The notes beneath the pieces are model-generated. The model was not told where the DNA came from and searched no databases. It saw nothing but the letters and a program-made list of their open reading frames with translations. The position numbers and the translations under genes are program-made. From positions 433,001-497,000 of the forward strand of contig JADJXO010000001.1 of the NCBI GenBank assembly GCA_016715825.1: a DNA stretch of 64,000 bases. Reading direction: 5' to 3'. This DNA is from Nitrospira sp. (lineage in GTDB: Bacteria > Nitrospirota > Nitrospiria > Nitrospirales > Nitrospiraceae). Positions 47,206-56,049 of the stretch are shown here, one piece after another; positions within the stretch are counted from its first letter, which is position 1; each line of letters begins with the position of its first letter.

Positions 47206-48624
47206 CTACAGCCCTTCATAGGCGGCGATGGCGGCCGATAGAGCCAGGACCAGGTCCTCCGGTTGATCGACTTCGTCGTAGTTAAAGAGTTCGGGATGTG
47301 TCTCGATATAGGAGGTATCGAATCGTCCTGCCATGAAGTCCGGTTCTTGCATGATGGCTTCCATGAAGGGGATGGTGGTCTTTATTCCACGGAGCACATA
47401 CTCTTCGAGCGAACGTCTCATACGACTGACGGTTTCTTCCCAGGTGCGGCCTCGAACCGTCAATTTAGCCAAGAGGGCATCATAATAGGGGGGTACCGTG
47501 TAATCCCTATAGACGGCTCCGTCAATACGCACGCCGATTCCGCCGGGGGAGAGGTAGGCCGTCACCCTTCCGGTACAGGGCAGAAAATTGTTCTTTGGAT
47601 CCTCCGCATTAATCCGACACTGAATGGCATGGCCTTGCAGAATGACGTCCTTTTGCTGGATGCTCAGCGGCAGGCCCGCTGCACACTTGATTTGATTTCG
47701 TACGATATCGATAGCCGTGATCTGTTCTGTCACCGTATGCTCGACCTGGAGGCGTGGGTTCATCTCGATGAAGTAGAACTTGCCGTCTTGATCGAGCAGA
47801 AATTCCACGGTGCCGGCGTTATCATAATTCACCGCGCGCGCGATGGCGATCGCAGCATTGCCCATTTCTTCTCGGAGCTCCTGTGTCAACACCAACGAAG
47901 GAGCGATCTCGATCAGCTTCTGATGCCGTCGTTGAATAGAACAGTCTCGTTCCCCCAGATGGATGATCGTGCCGTGCCGATCTCCCAGTAGCTGGAACTC
48001 AATGTGATGCGGTCGCTCGACATACTTTTCGATGAACACACTACCGTCGCCGAAGGCGGACTCGGCTTCTCGCGCGGCTACCTCCATGTTTTCGTGCAGC
48101 TCTTCATCGCTGCGAACCACCCGAAGTCCGCGTCCCCCCCCCCCTGCACTGGCTTTGATGATGGCAGGGTACCCGACCTCATTCGTGAAGGCCAACGCTT
48201 GCTTGAACGTGCTCACTCCTCCCTTGGTGCCTGGTACGATAGGCACGCCGATACGTTCAGCCAGTTCCCGCGCTCGCACCTTGCTGCCCATCAGGGTGAT
48301 CGCATGAGATGAGGGCCCGATAAAGGTGATTCCGGACGATTGGCAAAGTTCAGCGAACTCCGCATTTTCCGAAAGAAATCCGTAGCCGGGATGGATAGCA
48401 TCGGCTCCGATCTGGAGCGCGAGGTTGACAATCTGTTGCCCGTCGAGGAAGCCTTTGACCGGCCCGGGACCGACGACGTGCGCCTCGTCGGCTTTCTTGA
48501 CATAGATACCGGTGGAGTCCGCCTCTGAGTGGATCGCAGCCGTGGCGATATTCAATTCCCGACAAGCGCGGATGATCCGCATGGCAATTTCACCGCGATT
48601 AGCCACTAAGATCTTCTTGAACAT
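47206..48624 (-). CDS. pycA: Pyruvate carboxylase subunit A (biotin carboxylase)
   Basis: The 472-residue protein starts MFKKILVANRGEIAMRIIRA and continues with IHPGYGFLSENAEFAELCQS, IKASAGGGGRGLRVVRSDEE (ATP-grasp Gly-rich loop), FLLDQDGKFYFIEMNPRLQV and EHTVTEQITAIDIVRNQIKC, the standard ATP-grasp biotin carboxylase. It carboxylates biotin on PycB using bicarbonate and ATP. Start at ATG 48624; the frame upstream is open but non-homologous. A run of 11 C near 48134 lies in a conserved position (the Gly-rich loop) and the frame stays intact. Confidence 0.93.
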   Translation of the reverse strand: MFKKILVANRGEIAMRIIRACRELNIATAAIHSEADSTGIYVKKADEAHVVGPGPVKGFLDGQQIVNLALQIGADAIHPGYGFLSENAEFAELCQSSGITFIGPSSHAITLMGSKVRARELAERIGVPIVPGTKGGVSTFKQALAFTNEVGYPAIIKASAGGGGRGLRVVRSDEELHENMEVAAREAESAFGDGSVFIEKYVERPHHIEFQLLGDRHGTIIHLGERDCSIQRRHQKLIEIAPSLVLTQELREEMGNAAIAIARAVNYDNAGTVEFLLDQDGKFYFIEMNPRLQVEHTVTEQITAIDIVRNQIKCAAGLPLSIQQKDVILQGHAIQCRINAEDPKNNFLPCTGRVTAYLSPGGIGVRIDGAVYRDYTVPPYYDALLAKLTVRGRTWEETVSRMRRSLEEYVLRGIKTTIPFMEAIMQEPDFMAGRFDTSYIETHPELFNYDEVDQPEDLVLALSAAIAAYEGL

Positions 48625-48970
48625 GCTCCGAACCCTTGGGTTCCTGTGTGGATAGAGAGAGCGAATACAGAAAATGACCGGGTAAGCTAGCATAGGATCA
48701 AGAGGCCTGTCGAGGAGAAGCGCTTCAGATTCAGGAAAGTGATCGTGAAATCGAAGGTTTACTTGAGGTGAGGTTGTCAAAGAAAATGGGTCGCTACCAT
48801 GGCCTATGTTCTGTAAAATGCACAAGGTGTTTCGCTATGATAACGTCTTTCTTTGGACAGTGAGGTCTCTTTCGATGGCGAAGATCATTTCGATCACAGT
48901 TCCGCACGGTTTCAGAGATATCCAGCATGGGCATACCTGCAAATATGTACCTGTGGTCGGTCGGGTAAGG

Positions 48971-49975
48971 ATGACCAATCTCTGGCTCAGAAAGGGGTTG
49001 GCTCCTCTCCTGAGTATGGTTCTGAGTGTCGCGCTCTTCTCCGGTCCGGTCTGGAGCGAATCTCCTGCTCCATCAGTCCATTGGGGCGCCATGGCGTTTC
49101 CTGACCAATATTCCACGTTCACAGGGGGATTGACCCTCAATCGGTTCACCCCGACGGACGGCTTGGGGAACAAGTATGATTCCACGGTTGGGAATACGCT
49201 CGGCTTCAACTTGATTACGCTGAGCTGGACCCAACATTGGGGTGGAATCCTGCAAGGTTGGAGCACCAATCTCACGGCGGGGATCAGTCCTACCGCCGAC
49301 GAACCCACGCAGTACTTTCAGAACAAAGTCGTCCATCAACTGCGTCAGCTGCCCACGGTTCCGACCGTGGATCCTCGAAAAGAGACCGATGTGATGATCG
49401 ACGGGTCTCTGACCAGGTGGTTCCCCTTGTTTCGTCCCAAAGTCATTTTTATGGGTGCCGGATTTTCTGTCGGTACGATCTATCAGCAAGGGTTTCTTCG
49501 AGGCGGTATCCGACGGATGCCGATTACCCCAACCCTCTATCATAGTGAAAAATGGGGTGATGTGAGCTTCCGGGCTTCGGCCTTGGGGCGAATCAGTTAC
49601 CAGAGTAACGGAGCCGTGCTTCATGCCGTGAGAAGCACGGCAGGGCTGGTGCAGCCGGCCATCGCATTCGGTCAGTACCGGACAACCGAGTCGGGTGAAA
49701 CCATTCCCACGTGGGAAATTGAGCTGGCGCTCATGTGGGACTCCGGTATTTTCGTGAATACCACGGGGCAAAGTCAGAAGCAGTTTGCCTGGGCACTAGC
49801 CGCGTCCGCTGGGCCGCTTCGGTTTGAAACGTGGAACGACAGCATGGGCCACCTCTCAGAGCGAGACTATGGTCCAAGTTATGGTGCGAGCCTGACTCTT
49901 GATGTCTTACGCATGTGGACCTTCATCCGGGACCTCCGAACAACTCCTGCCACTCAAGCTCCCGCGCCGTCATAG
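48971..49975 (+). CDS. Exported beta-barrel-type outer membrane protein
   Basis: The protein has 334 residues with a signal peptide (LAPLLSMVLSVALFSGPVWS). The body alternates aromatic and small residues as in a beta barrel (STFTGGLTLNRFTPTDGLGN, GTIYQQGFLRGGIRRMPITP, SFRASALGRISYQSNG, IELALMWDSGIFVNTTGQ), with a Trp/Asp-rich end. The start at 48971 is chosen because homology-like content and the signal peptide begin there; the frame is open back to 48806. It may be an LpxR-like barrel or unrelated; the family is not assigned. Confidence 0.65.
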   Translation: MTNLWLRKGLAPLLSMVLSVALFSGPVWSESPAPSVHWGAMAFPDQYSTFTGGLTLNRFTPTDGLGNKYDSTVGNTLGFNLITLSWTQHWGGILQGWSTNLTAGISPTADEPTQYFQNKVVHQLRQLPTVPTVDPRKETDVMIDGSLTRWFPLFRPKVIFMGAGFSVGTIYQQGFLRGGIRRMPITPTLYHSEKWGDVSFRASALGRISYQSNGAVLHAVRSTAGLVQPAIAFGQYRTTESGETIPTWEIELALMWDSGIFVNTTGQSQKQFAWALAASAGPLRFETWNDSMGHLSERDYGPSYGASLTLDVLRMWTFIRDLRTTPATQAPAPS

Positions 49976-50270
49976 CATTCATCACGAAGACTGGTGTCAA
50001 CGCCACACACGCACTCAGCACTCTTGCCTGCGTGCCTTGAATCCAATCGGATGCACTGAATCAAAAGAGATACGTATTCTGGTTCTACTATGGAGAGAAC
50101 CAGCCGGAAGTCGTTCAATAATCGTCGGTCTCTCGAATAATCTTCTCGGCATAGTTCTTGCTGACAAAAGTTCAGTCTTCGAAGTGTCCCGATCTGGTAG
50201 GGTTCCTAGTTGTTTGCGGGACACCAATGTGTGACTTTCGTCGAGACCATTCACTCAATAGGGCGTAGGC
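49976..50270. other. Intergenic gap, nothing recognised
   Basis: No gene, terminator or repeat is recognised here. A short antisense frame at 50015-50254 has no credible start. Confidence 0.4.
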
Positions 50271-50546
50271 GTGCTAGATGAAGTGCGCACGAAGGAGGAC
50301 CTCCTGACCACAAGAAGAAGCCAGCTCGTCCAGCATGCGTTAGCGGCGATCATGCTCGTCCTCGTTCTCGGTGCGCTTTCGATGATCTGGCCGGTCATCA
50401 TTGCAGTCTTTCTCGGAGTCTTCTTGCTGCTCCAATCTTTCGGGTCCGATCAAGAACTTGCAGTGCAGTCGTGGACCGAGGCAGGTAATGTGTCACTCGT
50501 CTTCTCCTCTCTTCGGCGACCCGCCATTCCGACGATTCTCTCGTGA
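50271..50546 (+). CDS. Small possible membrane protein, uncertain
   Basis: The frame (GTG start) encodes 91 residues with one long hydrophobic segment (LVLVLGALSMIWPVIIAVFL and GVFLLLQS). No clear ribosome site or homology. It could be a real small membrane protein or a chance frame. Confidence 0.3.
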   Translation: MLDEVRTKEDLLTTRRSQLVQHALAAIMLVLVLGALSMIWPVIIAVFLGVFLLLQSFGSDQELAVQSWTEAGNVSLVFSSLRRPAIPTILS

Positions 50547-50717
50547 GAAGGTAGAACGATACGTTCGTCTCCTGAGTTTCTCGCTTCATGGTCATCGTGT
50601 GGTGTCACCTGATTCCTTATGAACTACTCCCGCTCCATATACGGGCTTCTTCAAACGAGTGGTGGTGCCTCCACTCCAGAATCTACTTGTCAGAGCGAAC
50701 GCGAAAAGCCTTTTGAT

Positions 50718-51716
50718 TCAGACAGAGGTAGGAAGCTGTGCGTTGGGATCAGTGGTCGCAGAGGGTGCGTCGACGGCCGGGCCTCGCTGGTCTTTGATGT
50801 AGACGCTGCCCTTCAAGGCCTTCGCTCGTTTCTTTAGCTCCGATGAGATTTTGCTCACGTCGCCAGGATGAATAATGGGAGACCGCTCATTGGTGACGAC
50901 AGCAATTGACAGGCTCATAATCGGAAACTGCTCTTTATTTCCCCGACGGTCCACGGAATCGATGCAACCCTTGAGTCGATCTTCACGGTCGTAGAAATCC
51001 GAGATCACCAGGTCAAATCGTTTGATGATGGTCTGACAAATCGTATCGATGGTGTCCGGTCGGCTCATGAAGACAAAGTCGTCCCCCCCAACATGGCCGA
51101 CAAACCCCTCAGGTCCGGCCATTTCGCCAACGACTGTCGTCAGAATGCGGCAAGCCACAACGAGCACTTCATCTCCGCGTCCATAGCCGTAGCGATCGTT
51201 GAACGACTTGAAATTGTCGATATCCAGGTACGCGAGTGCAAAGGGCTGTTTGCTGTGAATCCTGGAGGTGGTTTCAGAGAGGATCGTGGTGTTGCCCGGG
51301 AGGCGAGTGAGGGGATTTGCGTCGAGCGAGCGGGTCAGACGGCTGAGGCAGAGGCGGATACGATGCACGACGTCTTCTGCCCGGTAGGGGATTGTGATGA
51401 AGTCGTCAACCCCCAATGAACCCCAGTCAATATCGTTGAGCCGGCTCTCACGGACGAAGACAATGAGCGGCAGACGCCCCAGGAAGGCATCCAGCTTGAG
51501 ATTGCGCGTGAGTGTTTCCACCGAATGGCCCCCGGCTCCTTCAGCGGCCAGAATGAGACAGGGTGGATCGTGAACGAGTTCATGCAGGGCCAGATCGGGC
51601 AGATGGCCTTCCACCACCTGGAGGCCGGTCTTCTCCAGGGCCGAGGTCATCGTCAGGGCAACAGCCGGCTCATTATGGAAGAACAACACTCTCTGGCCTG
51701 TTGGGGATCTGTTCAT
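50718..51716 (-). CDS. Degenerate-receiver GGDEF protein, putative diguanylate cyclase
   Basis: The 332-residue protein has an N-terminal CheY-like domain (RVLFFHNEPAVALTMTSALE, then CLILAAEGAGG) where the phospho-acceptor Asp and the switch Lys are missing, so it is a pseudo-receiver. The C-terminal GGDEF domain reads DIDNFKSFNDRYGYGRGDEV and FVGHVGGDDFVFMSRPDTID; the signature is GGDDF. GGDEF enzymes make c-di-GMP; GGDDF may have reduced activity. It is the last of three genes linked by ATGA overlaps (51713-51716). Confidence 0.85.
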   Translation of the reverse strand: MNRSPTGQRVLFFHNEPAVALTMTSALEKTGLQVVEGHLPDLALHELVHDPPCLILAAEGAGGHSVETLTRNLKLDAFLGRLPLIVFVRESRLNDIDWGSLGVDDFITIPYRAEDVVHRIRLCLSRLTRSLDANPLTRLPGNTTILSETTSRIHSKQPFALAYLDIDNFKSFNDRYGYGRGDEVLVVACRILTTVVGEMAGPEGFVGHVGGDDFVFMSRPDTIDTICQTIIKRFDLVISDFYDREDRLKGCIDSVDRRGNKEQFPIMSLSIAVVTNERSPIIHPGDVSKISSELKKRAKALKGSVYIKDQRGPAVDAPSATTDPNAQLPTSV

Positions 51717-52552
51717 AGGTAATCATCGATGGTCGCGAACTCACTCGATGCTTTGTCGATGCATTCCGCTAAGCCCTGCTCACCGAGTCCAACCAGATCC
51801 CAGGCTGGTTTGGATAGTGGCGGAATCAGGTCATCTCCCGGATTGCCACAGGCTAACCCTTTGACCAGGATATCAGCCACATGGACGATGGCCGTTTGCA
51901 GCACGGCTTCTTTGGCGAGGGGCGGGTTGTGGTGGTAGAGGATCGGCTCGCGGAGGGCGATCGGTAAATGCCATGCGTCAGCGAGGGAGCCCCCGATATC
52001 TGCATGGGACAGACCAGTCAGTTCCTGCTCCACTTCGAGGAGTGAACGGTCGCTCCCGGTCGTGAATGCGTCTTTGATGCAGTCCCCTACGTCGGACCAT
52101 TTGACGTAGAAGATGACTTTCCCGATGTCATGAAGTAGGCCTGAGACAAACAGCTCCTCTGGGTTCTTAATCTCGAGCTTGGTGGCTAGGAGATTGGCAG
52201 TGATCGCAACACCGAGCGAATGTCGCCATAGCTGATCCATGCCGGCATCTTTCATGATGCTGAGGGCCGAGGCGCAGAGTGTCAGTCCCTTGACGACATT
52301 GAACCCCAGCACGATGACGGCGTGGGAGACGGAACCGATTCGAGAGGGGAACCCGTAAAACGGTGAGTTGGCGAGTCTCAGGACTTTGGCTGCGAGCACC
52401 TGATCCTTCTCGATGATGGAGCCGATTTCCTCAGTCGAGACGTTGGGACGACCGATCATGGCGGCGATCCGCTGTACGACATGGGGAAGCGTGGGAAGGT
52501 CTCCGAGCTTCTCGATTCGATTGCGCAGCTCTGTCGGATCGAACCTGGTCAT
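51713..52552 (-). CDS. HDOD-domain protein
   Basis: The 279-residue protein is a single HDOD domain: LGDLPTLPHVVQRIAAMIGR, IIEKDQVLAAKVLRLANSPF, YGFPSRIGSVSHAVIVLGF, VSGLLHDIGKVIFYVKW and EVEQELTGLSHADIGGSLAD. HDOD domains are non-enzymatic relatives of HD phosphohydrolases that link signalling to motility, surface behaviour or gene expression. It is coupled to the GGDEF gene (ATGA) and to the preceding gene (ATGA), so the three act as one c-di-GMP-linked unit. Confidence 0.88.
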   Translation of the reverse strand: MTRFDPTELRNRIEKLGDLPTLPHVVQRIAAMIGRPNVSTEEIGSIIEKDQVLAAKVLRLANSPFYGFPSRIGSVSHAVIVLGFNVVKGLTLCASALSIMKDAGMDQLWRHSLGVAITANLLATKLEIKNPEELFVSGLLHDIGKVIFYVKWSDVGDCIKDAFTTGSDRSLLEVEQELTGLSHADIGGSLADAWHLPIALREPILYHHNPPLAKEAVLQTAIVHVADILVKGLACGNPGDDLIPPLSKPAWDLVGLGEQGLAECIDKASSEFATIDDYL

Positions 52553-53037
52553 GTGGTCTCAGCCTCATCGGGCACAGGTGTCACGCCATGGGTGGTCCGT
52601 AAGTGTGTGCGAAGAGCCTGAAGGATGAGCTGCTGAACGGAATCGTGTGCGACATGTCGGAACCGGTGATCAAGTTCAGCTTCCAGTTCCGCCAGGGTCT
52701 TTCCGCCGGAGTCCCACGCCGCACCTTCCACATACACTGATGGCAAGTCCATTTGTCGGAGCCGTTCGATCATGGTGGCATCCAAGATCGTTCCAGCCGA
52801 CACAATAGGGAGTCCATTGGCATTCGTGACGGGTTTCGCCAGGACCATGTCCGGTAGAAGCTCTTGGGGTACCACTCGTCTCATCACTTTTAGTTTCCTG
52901 ACAAGTCTTGCCAGTTCCAACCGGTTGTGGAGAGTCGACACAAAACGATCGGAGTCGCAGAGCCTGCCGGTTCTCATCCTCTTATCGGACTCCGTGCACC
53001 ATTCCTGAAGGTGTGGGCATCGGCTTGACATCGTCAT
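52549..53037 (-). CDS. HD-GYP-associated N-terminal-like domain protein
   Basis: The 162-residue protein has a Cys-rich start (SSRCPHLQEWCTESDKRMRT), then VVPQELLPDMVLAKPVTNAN and SAGTILDATMIERLRQMDLP, with VYVEG, a beta domain often found before HD-GYP phosphodiesterase domains, and an acidic helical tail. No HD-GYP catalytic domain follows. It is the first gene of the coupled GGDEF/HDOD operon, probably a regulatory partner. The CxxxxxxC start could bind metal; that is speculation. Confidence 0.65.
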   Translation of the reverse strand: MTMSSRCPHLQEWCTESDKRMRTGRLCDSDRFVSTLHNRLELARLVRKLKVMRRVVPQELLPDMVLAKPVTNANGLPIVSAGTILDATMIERLRQMDLPSVYVEGAAWDSGGKTLAELEAELDHRFRHVAHDSVQQLILQALRTHLRTTHGVTPVPDEAETT

Positions 53038-53171
53038 CTGTGCTTCCTGTGACTCGTTGATGAGGTAGGCGTCCTGCTAATCGAGGAATCAGGCATGGGC
53101 GGTATCCCAGGTCTGGTAGAGGGAGCTGTGAGCTTGAGAAAGCCCGACAGGATCGTATAGGTTCTCACGTT

Positions 53172-53465
53172 ATGAATTTGAATCTCTCAAACATGAATGG
53201 CTGGAATGCGCTGAGCGGTACAGTAATGGTCGCTCTCGCTCTTCAGGGATGCACCGCACCTCCATCGACCATGGTCGAACGGAAGCCTGTTCCCATTGTT
53301 GATCTATCGGACAAAGTGCGGGAGCTCCGAAAACAAATTCGTGAACGTGATCAGCGCATTGAGGAGTTAGAGTCTCAACTGGAGGCGTTGAAGTTGATCG
53401 ATCAAGATTCCATAAAACAGAAAATCCCGATTCGACCGCCTACGACACTCACACCTCTCGAATGA
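53172..53465 (+). CDS. Small coiled-coil lipoprotein
   Basis: A 97-residue precursor has a lipobox (VALALQGCTAPP), then a charged coiled coil (KVRELRKQIRERDQRIEELE, SQLEALKLIDQD) and a proline-rich end (IPIRPPTTLTPLE). It resembles small outer-membrane-linked lipoproteins that space or tether the envelope. It is divergent from the GGDEF/HDOD operon, 134 bp away, and followed by a strong hairpin. Confidence 0.75.
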   Translation: MNLNLSNMNGWNALSGTVMVALALQGCTAPPSTMVERKPVPIVDLSDKVRELRKQIRERDQRIEELESQLEALKLIDQDSIKQKIPIRPPTTLTPLE

Positions 53466-53498
53466 CGAGCTCTATCCTCTAAGGTAATCGAATCGGGC

Positions 53499-53521
53499 AG
53501 CGTCCTGCATTGCAGGACGCT
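53499..53521 (+). terminator. Hairpin terminator after the small lipoprotein gene
   Basis: AGCGTCCTGCA and TGCAGGACGCT are a perfect 11-bp inverted repeat with one base between them, followed after CTTGAATCG by CTTTT. Confidence 0.6.
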
Positions 53522-53712
53522 CTTGAATCGCTTTTCCCCAGACGCACAGACGGTACTCCAATACTGCCTAGGATTGCCTCAACGGGGCTATGGCGACGCT
53601 CAGGCTGACGAACGAAACGCTTCATGCCTACGGGGTCGTCTATGTGACCTACCTGAGCCGGTATGGACCACCCTTACGACCCGCATCGCGTTCATCCTTG
53701 AGCATATAACTG

Positions 53713-53749
53713 GTATCTCAATCGATACACAGCGTATCTGATCCGATAC
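53713..53749. promoter_or_regulatory. Two GTATC-N6-GATAC dyads, putative upstream activator sites
   Basis: GTATCTCAATCGATAC (53713-53728) is identical to the site at 8723. A second dyad GTATCTGATCCGATAC follows at 53734-53749, 21 bp later, two helical turns. They lie 88-124 bp before a sigma-54 element. Confidence 0.6.
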
Positions 53750-53836
53750 GAATGGCGGCCGTTCGCGTCGTCTCGAAGGAATACAGTTTGATTGGTACAG
53801 CCTGATAACGGGAGTGATTCGTATGCTGTTCCCTCT

Positions 53837-53851
53837 TGGCACAAGCATTGC
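53837..53851 (+). promoter_or_regulatory. Sigma-54 -24/-12 promoter
   Basis: TGGCAC-AAGCA-TTGC matches the TGGCAC-N5-TTGC consensus exactly. The first downstream gene begins at 54010. The rest of the 544-bp gap 53466-54009 holds only a hairpin and the dyads. Confidence 0.7.
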
Positions 53852-54009
53852 CTCTGATTTCAACCTGTCGATCGATTTGCAGCTAAGCATACGATTGTGA
53901 CGCCGTACACACGTGAGTAGGGGGCTCGGAGCGCCGTAGCGCAGTGCGGGCGGTCCGGCATCTGACGGGCGAGCTTGACTTAAAAGATACAGGTGGGCGG
54001 TGCGGTCGG

Positions 54010-54624
54010 ATGCGGATGGACTGCTACGGGGGTGCACATCTCTTTCTCACGACAAAGTAGGGTGAGGAAGTCTGCGCAAAAGGAGACTCGCGGCAAAGCT
54101 GGACAGTCGACCTCAATTCCTACGAGAGCAATAAAGTCAACGAAGTGAAGGTGTCCATCGAAAAGAAAACCGCAAGTAAAGATTGGTCTATCCTTGAATC
54201 GCAGACTGTCAAGTTTAAACCAGTACATGACAAGGTCAAGATCGCTGAGGACGGGTTCGACTTTGGAGGGGAGACCTTTGTGGCGGGGGTGCCGACCAAC
54301 TGGGCAGATGTAGCCTGGGCTTGGAATGAGGGGAAGGTAACCCCTCAGGTCACCGGTCGGCTGCACATCAATAACGCCGCGAGTGCTTGCGCGAGACGGC
54401 ACCTAGAATATTTTACGTCTGAGGGCCTCGTTGCAGACAAATACGGTGAAAAATTCTGCGCCTCGGACAACTCTCACTACTACAACGATGTCGACCTGAG
54501 TAAGTATAGCGATGGGAAGTTGACGAGCATCACGATCAATCTCCAAACGCTTCGGGCTGATGGGACCTGGAAAACCATCAGGCTGAGCGGTGGAAGCATC
54601 GGTACCCTCTTTGACGCTAAGTGA
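54010..54624 (+). pseudogene. Unknown beta-rich protein with an internal amber codon
   Basis: From ATG 54010 the frame reads RMDCYGGAHLFLTTK, then TAG at 54058, then GEEVCAKGDSRQSWTVDLNS and NEVKVSIEKKTASKDW, and stays open to 54624. A GTG at 54145 or an earlier restart could serve. The beta-strand pattern and paired Cys (ARRHLEYFTSEG, KFCASDNSHYYNDV) suggest an exported or structural domain; no family is recognised. A Tyr codon at the amber (TAC) would restore the frame. The sigma-54 promoter upstream suggests it is a regulated secreted-type gene. Confidence 0.55.
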
Positions 54625-54734
54625 TTCCGCTCCGCTTAATAGATTTTGTAATTCGCAGGTAGTTTAGGACAGACATAAGGTTGGCTTTAGAAGGTGAACT
54701 TGGCGATCGATCACGTGAAAAGGAGGAAAGACCA

Positions 54735-55460
54735 ATGAAAAAACATCCTATCTGGAGTGGGTTAGTTATCATGAGTGTTTGGTGCATGGTTTCAATAGGG
54801 GCACTGGCCGAACGTTATGAGCAGGAACTCAGCCTGGTCGGAGTTTTAGAACCCACAAAGATCTCGGGGTTTTCCGGAACCAAGTATCGTGTCGGTGTGC
54901 CGGATAGCCAGGGGGATGAATACGCGCTGTATGGGATCACATCCGAGGAGCGGCGCGACAATCCCTGCTATGTGACAGTCCGAACCGAGAACATTAATGA
55001 TTCGGGGAAAGCACTCGATTTGAAGAAAGATCTGTGCGGAGGCAAACAAACGAGCAGCACGATCGCGGCGGAGTATTCGAACTCCAAATATGACAAGCGA
55101 GTATTTGTGACGGGTGCCGCAGTCTGTATGAATAATGACAATACCCGAGTGAAGGGTATCAAGATTCGAGGGAAGAAACTTGGTGAGGATGGCGGACTCA
55201 TCGATTTACAGGAGAGTGTCGTTCCCGAAAACAAATCAGGTATGCCGGCGTACAATACGTCTCCGACGTCCATGCCGACCGACGTGCGCGCGCACTGTAA
55301 CGATAACTGGAAGAAATGGGCACAATGTCCCGATGCGCACATCGCGACTGCAGCAATCCTCCATTATGAGGCGGGGAAGGAGCCCCGATCGCTGACGGGT
55401 CTTGAGCTGGAGTGCCGAAGAGCGGCATTGCCGGGTACAGGAGCAGTGCGGGCGGAGTAG
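54735..55460 (+). CDS. Exported protein of unknown function
   Basis: The start at 54735 follows GGAGGAAAGACCA. The protein has 241 residues: signal peptide (LVIMSVWCMVSIGALA), then VGVLEPTKISGFSGTKYRVG, YALYGITSEERRDNPCYVTV and Cys-containing later segments (CGGKQTSSTIAAEYS; VCMNNDNTRVKGIKIRG). Probably periplasmic or surface. It lies 110 bp after the amber-interrupted gene on the same strand and may share the sigma-54 promoter. No recognised domain. Confidence 0.7.
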   Translation: MKKHPIWSGLVIMSVWCMVSIGALAERYEQELSLVGVLEPTKISGFSGTKYRVGVPDSQGDEYALYGITSEERRDNPCYVTVRTENINDSGKALDLKKDLCGGKQTSSTIAAEYSNSKYDKRVFVTGAAVCMNNDNTRVKGIKIRGKKLGEDGGLIDLQESVVPENKSGMPAYNTSPTSMPTDVRAHCNDNWKKWAQCPDAHIATAAILHYEAGKEPRSLTGLELECRRAALPGTGAVRAE

Positions 55461-55481
55461 ATTTTGTGGATCCCCCTAACG

Positions 55482-55856
55482 CTATTCATGCTGGTGGGGA
55501 GCCGCTGAGGCTGTCGGCATGGAGGCCGAAATGCATCCCTCGATGAACTCGACCTTACATTGCCATGAGGATGCTGCCTCGTTCACCCGGGTGATCACAT
55601 CTGCCGACTTCACGATGCTAGGGCTAACATCCACAAGTACGTGGCCTGGGACGAGATTGAAATTGACGCCGGTCACGCCAGGAATGGCTTGTAGGACCTT
55701 ATGCATCTCCGCTTCCTTGCTGCTACAGCCTAATCCGCTCAGCGTTAAGGGAAGCCGCTCCTTGATTGGTGGAGTCGCCGAAACCGGCAAGGAGATGGTG
55801 AGGCTTACGAGAACAAGCGCGGTTGAAACGGCTCGATGGCACCGGACGTTGGGCAT
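55482..55856 (-). CDS. Exported heavy-metal-associated-like domain protein
   Basis: From the Met at 55856 the protein has a signal peptide (AVSTALVLVSLTISLPVSA) and one HMA-like ferredoxin fold: LPLTLSGLGCSSKEAEMHKV, LQAIPGVTGVNFNLVPGHVL, VDVSPSIVKSADVITRVNEA. The metal-site CxxC of true HMA domains is reduced to one Cys (GLGCSSKE), with another Cys later (WQCKVEFIEGC). It may carry metal in the periplasm through those Cys or a His-rich end (APHQHE), or have lost metal binding. Length 124. Confidence 0.75.
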   Translation of the reverse strand: MPNVRCHRAVSTALVLVSLTISLPVSATPPIKERLPLTLSGLGCSSKEAEMHKVLQAIPGVTGVNFNLVPGHVLVDVSPSIVKSADVITRVNEAASSWQCKVEFIEGCISASMPTASAAPHQHE

Positions 55857-56049
55857 AACATGAACTCCCCTGTTGGTCGGCTCGACGTTGCACTCACAAT
55901 GATACACGTGTGTATAGGGTACAGGAGGCACATTCTGTTGTCGAGGTGGTGCCCAGCGGAGTGCAGGTTCCCCTATAACCCAATACTGCTCGCGGAGGAT
56001 GGTGAAAGGCGATGGACTCGGTCTTGGAATCCAGCGATAATATGGGCCT

